A stretch of 39,623 nucleotides of DNA, from positions 1 to 39,623 of the forward strand of contig CAILLA010000270.1 of NCBI GenBank assembly GCA_903834925.1. Reading direction: 5' to 3'. Numbering within the stretch: position 1 is the stretch's first letter; every line of letters starts with the position of its first letter. The translations under genes and the position numbers were made by a program. Shown here in pieces: positions 8,752 to 16,851 of the stretch. Below the pieces are notes generated by a model that searched no databases, was not told the DNA's origin, and saw only the letters and a program-made list of their open reading frames with translations. Source of the DNA: an uncultured Schlesneria sp. GTDB taxonomy: Bacteria; Planctomycetota; Planctomycetia; Planctomycetales; Planctomycetaceae.

Positions 8752-8801
8752 TTGTGTGCGCCGAATGACGGGTTCAGAATCGGTTGATCGTTCGGGCGTT
8801 G
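8752..8801 (-). repeat. family-A interspersed repeat, intergenic copy
   Basis: Read on the minus strand it begins caacgcccgaacgatcaacc and continues with gattctgaacccgtc and gcgcacac. This matches the two blocks embedded in lpxK, and even the conceptual translation (QR.NDQPILNPSFGAH) is alike. A small hairpin (accggc-aca-gccggt) lies beside it at about 8730-8745. Confidence 0.8.
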
Positions 8802-8809
8802 CTCGGGAG

Positions 8810-8886
8810 GGCGAAGCTGGTCTGATGAAGGGGTGTTTGCGTTGCCAGGGATGATGCGATTTTGAAACGGAATGCTTCGATGTAAT
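8810..8886 (+). repeat. family-F repeat, diverged copy next to family C
   Basis: This segment (gcgaagctggtctgatgaa ... cggaatgcttcgatgtaatg) aligns loosely with 24199-24281 and with the reverse complement of 29485-29565. In all three places it abuts a family-C element. Confidence 0.5.
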
Positions 8887-8990
8887 GGGTGCCACGGTTT
8901 TACCGTCTTCGGTAAGGCAGCGCTCTTCAGACGCGTTACAGACCCATGACGACACGGCCTTGTCGAGGACTCCAAAACCGTGGCACCCCG
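8887..8990 (+). repeat. family-C double-hairpin palindromic element
   Basis: The outer arms gggtgccacggtttt and aaaaccgtggcacccc bracket two inner hairpins built on ttaccgtcttcggtaa and on cacggccttgtcgagg. Related copies are at 24282-24385 (opposite orientation), 29381-29484 and, with altered stems, 22628-22722. The copy ends about 100 nt before the sulfatase start. Confidence 0.85.
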
Positions 8991-9095
8991 ACCCGTAGCG
9001 GACTTCCAGCCGCCGTAATCCAACCGTCACATCATCTCGAACCTTTACTCCGAACATCTTTGAGCTTTTTCGAGCTCAACGCTACCATCATCCAC

Positions 9096-10646
9096 ATGAA
9101 CACATTCTTTAAAATTACAATCGTGTGGGTGCTCGTGATCACGATTCAATCTGAATCGCCTGCGGTCGCCCAGTCGTCTCGTCCAAACATTGTTTACATC
9201 CTGGCTGACGATCTCGGCTACGGCGACGTGCAAGCGTTCAACCCGCAAAACGGTAAAATCAAAACGCCGAATCTCGATCGACTGGCGACTCAGGGAATGA
9301 TGTTCCGCGATGCTCATAGTGGTTCGTCTGTTTGTTCCCCGACCCGTTATGGATTGTTAACCGGCCGGTATTCGTGGCGAACACGAATGCAGTCCGGAGT
9401 TCTTAATGGTTTTTCGCCTCCGTTGATCACTCGTGATCGGCTGACGGTTCCCGCTCTGTTAAAACAACACGGTTACGCGACGGCCTGCGTCGGTAAATGG
9501 CATCTGGGGATGGACTGGCCGAAATCGACTGGAACTTCATTCGATCCTTCGGGCAAAATCGTTCCTGCGCTTACGGATATCGATTGGGCCAGATCGATTG
9601 CGAATGGTCCGACGACGTTGGGGTTCGATTATTATTTCGGGATCAGTGCGTCACTCGACATGCCTCCATACGTATTCATTGAAAATGATAAAGTCACGTC
9701 AGTTCCGACGACCGAGAAGAAATGGATTCGCTCTGGCCCCGCCGCTAATGATTTCGAAGCAATCGACGTCTTGCCCGCATTGACAAGCAGGTCTAGCGAA
9801 CTGATCGACAGCTACGCCAAAGATGCACAATCCGGCAAGCCATTCTTCTTATATCTCGCCCTGGCCTCGCCACATACTCCCGTGTTACCCACCAAAGAGT
9901 GGCAAGGGAAAAGTGGGTTGGGCGATTATGCCGATTTCGTCATGCAGACCGACGCTGCGATCGGTGAGGTGCTGGCTCGGTTGGACAAAAATCATTTGAC
10001 GGACAACACGCTCGTGATTGTGACCAGCGATAATGGGTTTGCACCGCCGGGCGACCCTCAAAACGTGCTGCGTAAGTCGGGGCATTTGCCGAGCGGCCCA
10101 TTCCGTGGCAGCAAGGCCGATATTTTCGAAGGAGGACATCGAGTCCCTTTCATTGCACGCTGGCCCTCTAAAATCCCTGCTGGCACGATCAGTGATCGAA
10201 CGATCTGTCATACAGACTTGATGGCAACCTGCTCGGAATTGCTGAACACACGCGTTCCAGACAACGCCGGCGAAGACAGCATCAGTTTTCTGCCAGCACT
10301 GTTTGGAAAGAACGAGATCGCGAATCGCCCAACCATTGTCAACCACAGCTCTACGGGACGCTTTGCCATTCGTGAAGGGGTCTGGAAGCTAACACTCTGT
10401 CCTGGCTCGGGCGGCTGGGCCTTGCCGAAAGATGAGGAAGCGATTCAGCAGGGACTTCCGTCGCTGCAATTGCATGATCTTTCCCAAGATCCCGGTGAAG
10501 TTGCCAACTTACAGGCAGCCCATCCCGAGATCGTCAACCGCCTGAAAGCTCGCTTACGTTCAGAAATCGCCAATGGTCGATCTACTCCCGGCGCGAAGCA
10601 GGCCAACGATGTCGCAATCAAAATCGAGGCCCTTGCCTCCGAGTAA
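9096..10646 (+). CDS. secreted sulfatase, arylsulfatase A family
   Basis: A 516-residue exported sulfatase expected to hydrolyse sulfate esters, probably on polysaccharides; the substrate is unknown. A signal peptide (MNTFFKITIVWVLVITIQS, cleavage near AVAQ) precedes NIVYILADDLGYGD, which carries the metal-binding aspartates D38 and D39. The formylglycine motif is SVCSPTRYGLLTGR with Cys80 as the residue to be matured. The second signature is GYATACVGKWHLG. VTSDNGFAPPG (near residue 310) supplies further metal ligands. A longer in-frame start at 8946 would translate family-C repeat DNA, so ATG 9096 is preferred. No anaerobic or FGE-type maturase is next to it. It stands alone between repeat DNA and small minus-strand genes. 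Confidence 0.94.
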   Translation: MNTFFKITIVWVLVITIQSESPAVAQSSRPNIVYILADDLGYGDVQAFNPQNGKIKTPNLDRLATQGMMFRDAHSGSSVCSPTRYGLLTGRYSWRTRMQSGVLNGFSPPLITRDRLTVPALLKQHGYATACVGKWHLGMDWPKSTGTSFDPSGKIVPALTDIDWARSIANGPTTLGFDYYFGISASLDMPPYVFIENDKVTSVPTTEKKWIRSGPAANDFEAIDVLPALTSRSSELIDSYAKDAQSGKPFFLYLALASPHTPVLPTKEWQGKSGLGDYADFVMQTDAAIGEVLARLDKNHLTDNTLVIVTSDNGFAPPGDPQNVLRKSGHLPSGPFRGSKADIFEGGHRVPFIARWPSKIPAGTISDRTICHTDLMATCSELLNTRVPDNAGEDSISFLPALFGKNEIANRPTIVNHSSTGRFAIREGVWKLTLCPGSGGWALPKDEEAIQQGLPSLQLHDLSQDPGEVANLQAAHPEIVNRLKARLRSEIANGRSTPGAKQANDVAIKIEALASE

Positions 10647-10695
10647 TCCCGCTTTGATATGGCTCGAGCGCTTCGATGTGGCACTTCCTGACGAC

Positions 10696-10881
10696 TTAAT
10701 TCGAATCTCTTGAATTGCCGTGATCGATGGCTGCTGACTGGCGCCGCTCTTCTTCGATCAACACCCCTGGCGGAAGAATCACTCGACATCGCTTCCCTTT
10801 ACCAAAAACGTGCTTCACGACGATCCGCTTGTCGTCAACAACGATCGTAAAGACGGCTCCTTTTACAGTACGTAACCTCAT
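10696..10881 (-). CDS. small basic protein (61 aa), possibly CsrA-like
   Basis: A strong AGAGGAAAAG ribosome site sits directly upstream of ATG 10881, so the 61-residue form is preferred over a longer frame. The core IVVDDKRIVVKHVFGKGKRC then RVILPPGVLIEEER has the spacing G...R..I..P..V.I.EE seen in CsrA/RsmA, and the length equals that of CsrA. The usual N-terminal LxLTRKxGE motif is replaced by LRTVKGAVF, so the assignment is tentative. If real, it could bind RNA; otherwise it is a small beta-rich hypothetical protein. It follows another small minus-strand gene after 93 nt. Confidence 0.6.
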   Translation of the reverse strand: MRLRTVKGAVFTIVVDDKRIVVKHVFGKGKRCRVILPPGVLIEEERRQSAAIDHGNSRDSN

Positions 10882-10926
10882 GTCTTTTCCTCTTTCATTT
10901 TCCTGTTTTAAAAACACAGTCAAAAA

Positions 10927-10961
10927 CGAGGTGTCGACGAACGTCCGTTGACGGAACCTCG
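10927..10961 (-). terminator. hairpin between two small minus-strand genes
   Basis: The sequence cgaggtgtcgacgaacg..ttgacggaacctcg folds imperfectly, with cgaggt/acctcg outer arms and gtc-acg/cgt-gac inner pairing. A T-rich stretch follows in the minus-strand direction only after several bases. It could act as an attenuator or partial terminator. Confidence 0.3.
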
Positions 10962-10974
10962 GTTGAACGCGCAA

Positions 10975-11310
10975 TTAAACCTCTTTTACGTCATAGCAGG
11001 TCGAGACAAGCGTCAGACAGTATCGTCTTCCATTCACGATGGTGGTGATCGTGCCTGGCACGAACGGCTCGCCACCCAATGCTGCGTCGATGCTTGGTTC
11101 GATAATTGTTCCTTCATCGTTCGTCGCTTCATCCACGAGCCATTGGGCCAGATCACGTCGATGGCGTTGTAACCGCTGCCATTCACGCGCGTCTGGCTCC
11201 CAGTTGTCAGATTGCTTGGCGACGAGTTGTTCCAGCAGCTGAACACGTGCGTCCGTCGCTCCCAATTGCTGGCGCAGCTGATCTCGTTCAGTCGGACTCG
11301 AAAAATTCAT
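10975..11310 (-). CDS. small hypothetical protein (111 aa), coiled-coil plus beta C-terminus
   Basis: ATG 11310 has a gggggaa ribosome site at good spacing; a TTG at 11325 is the only longer choice. Residues 7-65 are charged and helical (ERDQLRQQLGATDARVQLLE). The C-terminal 45 residues are beta-prone (PGTITTIVNGRRYCLTLVS). No family is recognised. It shares strand and direction with the CsrA-like small gene downstream, so the two may be transcribed together. The neighbouring gene upstream is divergent. Confidence 0.6.
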   Translation of the reverse strand: MNFSSPTERDQLRQQLGATDARVQLLEQLVAKQSDNWEPDAREWQRLQRHRRDLAQWLVDEATNDEGTIIEPSIDAALGGEPFVPGTITTIVNGRRYCLTLVSTCYDVKEV

Positions 11311-11535
11311 GTGTTCCCCCGTCAATAATCCAGGCCAGTCTCTAAAATTAAACGAAGATGATTACGTGAAAAGTATAGAAAGACTAAATCATGATAAAGA
11401 TAAAAAAATATATCGTCAATGCCGTTTAGTAAGAAAATTTTGCCGGAAGAGAGAAAATTGACGTTACGGATGACAAATCGTGACAACGTCACTAGCTTTA
11501 AGCGGGTGGTTCAACTTTTTTGAGGGGGAATTTGC
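11311..11535. promoter_or_regulatory. AT-rich divergent promoter region with an operator-like inverted repeat
   Basis: This 225-nt spacer serves two divergent small genes and is clearly more AT-rich than its flanks. At 11459-11491, tgacgtt and aacgtca form a 7-bp inverted repeat with 19 nt between the arms, which also contain a tgac-aaatc-gtgac direct repeat. It could be a regulator site. No exact -35/-10 pair can be assigned with confidence. Confidence 0.4.
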
Positions 11536-11898
11536 GTGCCAGTAAAATATGAAGTGAAGGGTGTCGACGTCGTAACCAGTACGGCCGAGTCGCTAAAGAA
11601 GGCAACCGAACAGCTGACTCAGGTGGCCTATGAGATGAACCAGCATGATCTGAAGCAGGCTCTTTTCCCTTGGACGCAGCGTCAATGGGATTGCCTCGAC
11701 GTGATCATTACACTGGCAAACCAGTGCGTTGCAGTGCTGCCTGCTCAGATTATTGCGAAGTCGCAGAATCGACCGTCGCAATACGAAATCATGCAAAAAC
11801 GTTCGAAACGGGACGTTGCAGCGAGAAAAGCGAGAAATGCCGGGGTCGCCGATGGGCCTCCTAAAAAACGAGGACGGCCTCGTAAAAAATCCGACTGA
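11536..11898 (+). CDS. small protein with C-terminal AT-hook-like tail (120 aa)
   Basis: The start is GTG 11536, preceded by a strong gaggggga ribosome site. Residues 1-70 are mixed helical (STAESLKKATEQLTQVAYEM, then a Trp-containing stretch PWTQRQWDCLDVI). The last 35 residues are very basic and end in PPKKRGRPRKKSD, whose GRPRK core matches the AT-hook that binds the minor groove of AT-rich DNA. A nucleoid-associated or DNA-binding role is therefore possible but inferred. No family is recognised for the N-terminal part. It faces an AT-rich divergent region that could be its own target. Confidence 0.75.
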   Translation: MPVKYEVKGVDVVTSTAESLKKATEQLTQVAYEMNQHDLKQALFPWTQRQWDCLDVIITLANQCVAVLPAQIIAKSQNRPSQYEIMQKRSKRDVAARKARNAGVADGPPKKRGRPRKKSD

Positions 11899-12128
11899 AA
11901 CAGCCCACGAATGCGAGTCAAGCCTTGTGCTTTGTGATTCACTCAAATTAGGACGACTCGGGCTAAGGAAGTGTGAGGAGGCTCATGAGACACGATTGCG
12001 GGTGTCCCACCCCGTCTCCTTATCACTTTCTTGTCTCGATGTTTTCCAAATCGCTTTGCCGATTTGGAGACAATTCCGTTACCATGAGCACATGGTCGCG
12101 GTCCCGACGTTCATTAAGTGAGGGTATC

Positions 12129-12596
12129 ATGAGCACAGTGCCAGCCGCACTTAGCACTCCGATCGATGGCGAATTGGCAATCGGCCAGCGTGAAACAGAA
12201 GGCGCGCGCATCGTTCTTTTCTTTGACGGAGTTTGTGGTCTGTGCAGTCGGTCGATCGATTTCGTACTGAAGAATGATGCTGCCGAAAAATTTCAGTTTG
12301 CTCCTTTGCAAGGGACGACTGCCCAAACCCTTCTGAAATCAGCGGATATCGAAGACTTGAATACGGTAGTGCTTTGGATCGCAGGTCGCACCTACCGTAA
12401 GTCCGATGCGGTCGTGCGAGTCCTCTGGCAACTTGGGACAGGTTGGCGAATGGTCGGCACCCTGCTCTGGTTGATCCCGTTACCACTTCGAAACGTCGGA
12501 TATTCGCTAGTGTCAAAGAACCGCTATCGGATCTTTGGCAAGAGTGAAACATGCCGTATGCCAACTCCCCATGAACGACTCCGATTTCTCCCATGA
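12129..12596 (+). CDS. DCC-family (DUF393) thiol-disulfide oxidoreductase-like protein
   Basis: A 155-residue protein of the DCC family, named for its Asp-x-x-Cys-x-x-Cys motif, seen here as FFDGVCGLCSRSIDFV (D33, C36, C39). The family has a thioredoxin-like fold and is thought to act in thiol-disulfide exchange; substrates are not known. A segment GWRMVGTLLWLIPLPLRNVG is hydrophobic and a conserved family feature. I start at ATG 12129, which has a gagggt ribosome site; an in-frame ATG at 12084 would add 15 residues. Its 3' end overlaps the next gene by 4 nt (ATGA), so the two are translationally coupled. Confidence 0.88.
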   Translation: MSTVPAALSTPIDGELAIGQRETEGARIVLFFDGVCGLCSRSIDFVLKNDAAEKFQFAPLQGTTAQTLLKSADIEDLNTVVLWIAGRTYRKSDAVVRVLWQLGTGWRMVGTLLWLIPLPLRNVGYSLVSKNRYRIFGKSETCRMPTPHERLRFLP

Positions 12597-13903
12597 AAAA
12601 TTCTCTTTTGGTCTGTGCCTTCATCGCGTTACTTTGCACTGGACCAATTCTTGCCGCCGATGCGATCGATCGCCTCACCGCTGAACGGCTTGAAGCGGTT
12701 CATCAGGCTGTTATGAAGCTGAGGAATGCTCGTCAAACACTTTCCCGGCCTGGAAATCTCATTGATGTCCGCGCCAACCTGCACGTTCATTCGGCGTTCT
12801 CGCATGACAGCCGAGGGAAAATCGACGAAATCGTAACGGCCGCCAAAGCGGCGGGAACCAAGGTCTTAATGTTCACGGAGCACCCGGCTGATCATTACGA
12901 CGTCTTCCGCGACGGACACCAGGGTCTGCGAGATGGTGTGCTGTTAATCCCTGGTGCCGAAACAAATGGAATGCTGGTCTATCCTCGTCAAAGCATTAAA
13001 GAATTTCTGAAATCAACTCCGCAGGAACTTTCCGAAATCGTACGCGGACGCGACGGATTGACCTTCCTGTCGCACCTCGAAGAACGAATGGATTGGGAAC
13101 TTAGCGGTTTGACAGGAGTCGAAATCTATAACACGCACGCGGACGCCAAAGATGAAAAGCGACTCCTTTCGTCTGTCAAAAATCCTCTCTGGCTGATGAA
13201 AACGGCAGAACTTTACCAGCGATATCCGCAAGAAGCATTCTCGTCGTTGCAGGACTACCCCAAAGACTATCTCAAACGCTGGGACGAATTGTGCCAGACG
13301 GCTCCGCACACGGGCGTTTCAGCCAACGATGCTCATCAAAATATCGGCGTTTCGGTCATCATGGCCGATGAGGGCAAAGTCCGTGTCGAAGACCCTTTGG
13401 GCGAACTGCTGCTGATGCTCGATGCCGCTGTCTTTAACACCATCAAACCAATCCCCAAAGACTCAAAAGTCGGTGATTCTTTGTTTCAGCTTCGGTTGGA
13501 CCCCTACGAAAACAGTCTTCGCCATGTCGGTACGCATTTGCTGCTGACCGAACTGTCACAACCCGCTGTCTGGCAAGCGCTGAACAATGGCCGAGCCTTC
13601 GTCGCATTCGACTGGATGGCCGATGCCACAGGATTCGATTTTGCCGCCGAGTCGGAGGGAGTGCGTTACGAGATGGGAAGTCAGCTCATGCTCTCGCAAG
13701 AAACCAAATTGACCGGCCAATCGCCTCTTCATGCTTACTGGAAACTCGTTCGAAACGGAAAGCTTGTGAGCCAGTCAGACGGAACGACGTTTGAGGCGTC
13801 CGTCACCGACGCGGGAAACTATCGAGTCGAACTCTGGCTGAACCTCGCTGGCGAAGATCGCATCTGGATTTTGTCTAATCCAATTTTCATTAGCAAAAAA
13901 TAA
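12593..13903 (+). CDS. secreted PHP-domain (polymerase and histidinol phosphatase) protein
   Basis: A 436-residue exported protein with a signal peptide (MKNSLLVCAFIALLCTGPIL, cleavage near AADA). The PHP metal site begins with NLHVHSAFSHDSRG (H64, H66) and continues with TEHPADH, GAETNG, FLSHLE and SANDAH. That pattern points to a trinuclear-metal phosphoesterase-like active site. The C-terminal about 130 residues are beta-rich and may form an accessory domain. The substrate is unknown; extracytoplasmic PHP proteins may act on sugar or nucleotide phosphates, but that is inference. It is coupled to the DCC gene through an ATGA overlap, an arrangement with no obvious shared pathway. Confidence 0.87.
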   Translation: MKNSLLVCAFIALLCTGPILAADAIDRLTAERLEAVHQAVMKLRNARQTLSRPGNLIDVRANLHVHSAFSHDSRGKIDEIVTAAKAAGTKVLMFTEHPADHYDVFRDGHQGLRDGVLLIPGAETNGMLVYPRQSIKEFLKSTPQELSEIVRGRDGLTFLSHLEERMDWELSGLTGVEIYNTHADAKDEKRLLSSVKNPLWLMKTAELYQRYPQEAFSSLQDYPKDYLKRWDELCQTAPHTGVSANDAHQNIGVSVIMADEGKVRVEDPLGELLLMLDAAVFNTIKPIPKDSKVGDSLFQLRLDPYENSLRHVGTHLLLTELSQPAVWQALNNGRAFVAFDWMADATGFDFAAESEGVRYEMGSQLMLSQETKLTGQSPLHAYWKLVRNGKLVSQSDGTTFEASVTDAGNYRVELWLNLAGEDRIWILSNPIFISKK

Positions 13904-14050
13904 CGTCGTCCAACCGAAATTTCTCATCCTTTTTGGATTCGAAGGTGACTCCTCGCCTTGCTGTTTTCGAAGTCATTTGAATCACTCTAAACTGTAATCG
14001 AGCGGCGCTCGACTTTTTCCGCGAAAATGCATGAGTCGGGCTGGCGAACT

Positions 14051-16840
14051 TCAGGTTAAGCGGCCACGCCACGGCCACCAGAGGCTGAAATCAATTCTAC
14101 GCAGGGCAACGTCAAGCACGAATAAAAGACACGCGGCGGTAAGCAGGTAGGGCCAAAGCGGTGTTGTTCGCTGGGCTGTACGCGGAGCGGCGGGCTGTTG
14201 TCTGAGACTTTTTTGGTCTGAGGATGTTTCGTCAGTACGAAAGATCTCTTCGGGGGTCGGATCGAAACGGCCTCCCGTGGCGGTTGCCAGCGTTTTCAAA
14301 AGTTCCGAGTTTGTTGGAAACAAACGTAGCTCATCGGGGTAGCCAACAATGAGTCCTCGTGTCTGCTGGTGCAACAACGTGCCGCCGGAGGTTTTTTGCG
14401 TCATATTCAAATGGTAGGCACCGGAAAGTGGAGTTTCGAATTCGGCAACGTAGCGACCAGGGCTGGTTTGTTTCATCTCAAGTTTGCGTTGGCCGAGTTG
14501 AGGATCGATGACCGTCAATTCGGTGTCAGCACGATTCAGGAATTTTCCGGATGGGTCAATCGCATCAAGCATGACGGTCGCTTTGCGGCGTTCTTGTTTT
14601 GCGTCGACAATCACACCCTTGACGTCATTCTTACGCATGGACTGGCGTACGACTTGTGCCCAGAACTTGCTGAAGCCAGGCCAAGTTAACCACTCTGCCC
14701 CCCAACGACTTTTCGCGTCGGACGTGAAAGCGACGGTTGTTCCCAGCCCGTATCGCCACCAGGCCAGAAGCGGGTCACCTGATTCTGTCGCGAGGATGAA
14801 TTCGCAGGTCGCTTTCGGGCGAGTCACGACATACCCCAGTAGAAACGGGGCCGTCTCGAAGTCAATGTCAGCGAGGACTTGTGTGGGGCGTACGACCTGT
14901 GGAACGAACGGTTGTTCGTTAATTGCAGACTTACTTGCCGTCATTGTTTCCTTGGCGAAAATCTGCGGCAGGGTACTTGCTTCCATAGCTTCAAAATATC
15001 GGCCTTGTCCAATCCGGGCGATTTCTTCGAGCAACTTTCCATCACAGCCTTCACCCACGGCAACGGTCGAGCACGTGATTCGAGCGGAGGCCATGCTTTG
15101 AGCAATCCCTTCGAAGTCACCTGGTGAGGAAATTCCGTCTGTGAGGACGATGACATGTTTCAGTTTGGCCGTCGCACCAAGTAGTGCGTTGTAAGCCTCT
15201 TCCATCGCGGGATACATCACCGTTCCACCGCCCGCTTCAATGCGGCTGATGTCGTCGATGATTCGGGCTTTATTACTGGCGGATTGCAGGTCGCTCACCC
15301 AATAGAAGTTCCCTTCGAATGCGATGACACCCAGTTGGTCACGAGGTCCCAATAGTTCCGCTGCGCTTTTTGCGGCCTCTTTCGCCATTTCAATTTTCTC
15401 ACCCCCCATGGAACCCGATTTGTCGATCACGAGAACCATGCCGAGCGAAGGCTTTTCTTTTTCCTTTTCAAAGTCCGAACGGACAGGCAAGATTTCTTCT
15501 AATACGGTCTTGTAGTAGCCACCCAGTCCGAATGACTGATCACCACCCAACATCATAAATCCGCCACCAAGATCCTGAACGTAGGTGCGCGCCAGTTCCA
15601 TCTGTCGTTGCGATAAACTTGTTGCTGGAACGTTTGACAGGACGAGCAACTCATAGTTTTGGAGATCTGATAGTGATTCAGGCATTCCCTCTACCGGACG
15701 GACATCGCATTCAATCTCTTCCTGTTGCAAAGCCCAAACCAGTTGTTGGGCCAGTTTGGGTTCACTTTCGATCAACAGGACACGAGGTTTGCCAGTCGTG
15801 AAGACCAATCCGGATTCGGAATTATTGTCGAGTAACGTATCCTGCTTCAGGCCACTGACTTTGACGGTGTATTGAGCCAGTCGTTCACCAGTAATCGATT
15901 GCTGAAAGCGAAAGCGATTCTCGCCAGACTTGAGTTTGCGAAGTTCGCTGAGCACTTTATGAGCTCCACGAAATACTTCGATCTGGCATTCGTCTTCATG
16001 GTTCGAGTTGATCACGACTTCAACGTAAAAAGGTTCGCCCTCGCGTACCTGGGCTGGCACCTCGACTGCAGCGACTTGGACTTCATTATCATCGCGAACC
16101 TTTAATGGAACGGTGTCAATCGGGATCAGATTTGATGTCGCTGCTTTGGATCGACCGCTGGGCGATTGTTGTCGACCGATGTCGGCAGAAATTAACGAGG
16201 CTGTACCGAGTGCCGCTTGTAGAGCATCGCCCGAAGTCTGATTTCCATCGGTCAGCAAAACGATTCTCGGGACGTAGTCTGGAGGTACTGCCCCGGCAGC
16301 CGAACGAATCGCTGCTGCGATGTCTGTTGAATTACGGTCGATTGAATCAGACGTTGCGACCGGAGAGCTGGAAACTGGGTTATAGTATTCATGTGGGGCT
16401 TTAAGTCGGTCTTTCCTTAATGAACCCGCCTGTGCTGCAAACGGCAGGTACATGACTTTGTGTTCATTGAATTTCCCTTCGACGGCAAGTGCTCGATCAA
16501 GGAATTCGTCGACTTGAGATGGCTTTGGAGAAGTTTTACCGTCACCGGTTGCTGGTTGAGAATCCGCTTCGCTCGAGTCGACACTTAAGCTCTCGTCAAT
16601 TGCAAAAATCACGAATTGCTGTTGAGTGGTACTGAGTAGTGCCAAACCGGCAAGCGAAAGTGCGATGAGAGCCACGACAATGGTTCGAGTAAGAAGTGAC
16701 ACAAACAATTGTCGCTTTGGAAAATCAGACAGCGATCTCCAAAAGTAGTAAGCGAGCAGCGGGATGACAAACGCCAGCGTGATCAGCCACGACGGGTGAG
16801 TCAGCTCTAATGAGTATGAGTCGAACATCAGGGGTCTCAT
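14051..16840 (-). CDS. large VWA / GATase1-like membrane protein
   Basis: A 929-residue protein. Two N-terminal membrane segments (about residues 17-32 and 49-70) are followed by FVIFAIDESLSVDSSE, the start of a first VWA-like region. A GATase1-like segment (RVLLIESEPKLAQQLVWALQ ... GGGFMMLGGDQSFGLGGY) comes next. A full VWA domain has the MIDAS motif VLVIDKSGSMGG near residue 470. One membrane segment lies near the C-terminus (WPYLLTAACLLFVLDVAL). Proteins of this design in Planctomycetota usually follow MoxR ATPase and DUF58 genes and may assist metal-dependent assembly in the periplasm; those partners are not in this window. It is separated from the upstream VWA gene by 11 nt, so they form an operon. 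ATG 16828 is an alternative start. Confidence 0.88.
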   Translation of the reverse strand: MRPLMFDSYSLELTHPSWLITLAFVIPLLAYYFWRSLSDFPKRQLFVSLLTRTIVVALIALSLAGLALLSTTQQQFVIFAIDESLSVDSSEADSQPATGDGKTSPKPSQVDEFLDRALAVEGKFNEHKVMYLPFAAQAGSLRKDRLKAPHEYYNPVSSSPVATSDSIDRNSTDIAAAIRSAAGAVPPDYVPRIVLLTDGNQTSGDALQAALGTASLISADIGRQQSPSGRSKAATSNLIPIDTVPLKVRDDNEVQVAAVEVPAQVREGEPFYVEVVINSNHEDECQIEVFRGAHKVLSELRKLKSGENRFRFQQSITGERLAQYTVKVSGLKQDTLLDNNSESGLVFTTGKPRVLLIESEPKLAQQLVWALQQEEIECDVRPVEGMPESLSDLQNYELLVLSNVPATSLSQRQMELARTYVQDLGGGFMMLGGDQSFGLGGYYKTVLEEILPVRSDFEKEKEKPSLGMVLVIDKSGSMGGEKIEMAKEAAKSAAELLGPRDQLGVIAFEGNFYWVSDLQSASNKARIIDDISRIEAGGGTVMYPAMEEAYNALLGATAKLKHVIVLTDGISSPGDFEGIAQSMASARITCSTVAVGEGCDGKLLEEIARIGQGRYFEAMEASTLPQIFAKETMTASKSAINEQPFVPQVVRPTQVLADIDFETAPFLLGYVVTRPKATCEFILATESGDPLLAWWRYGLGTTVAFTSDAKSRWGAEWLTWPGFSKFWAQVVRQSMRKNDVKGVIVDAKQERRKATVMLDAIDPSGKFLNRADTELTVIDPQLGQRKLEMKQTSPGRYVAEFETPLSGAYHLNMTQKTSGGTLLHQQTRGLIVGYPDELRLFPTNSELLKTLATATGGRFDPTPEEIFRTDETSSDQKSLRQQPAAPRTAQRTTPLWPYLLTAACLLFVLDVALRRIDFSLWWPWRGRLT

Positions 16841-16851
16841 TAAAAAATCAT

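Noticed and set aside
8946-9095. In-frame upstream extension of the sulfatase
   Set aside because: It would translate family-C repeat DNA before the signal peptide; the signal peptide begins at ATG 9096.
9885-10346. A 153-codon minus-strand frame inside the sulfatase
   Set aside because: Antisense to a clear sulfatase with all motifs; no independent support.
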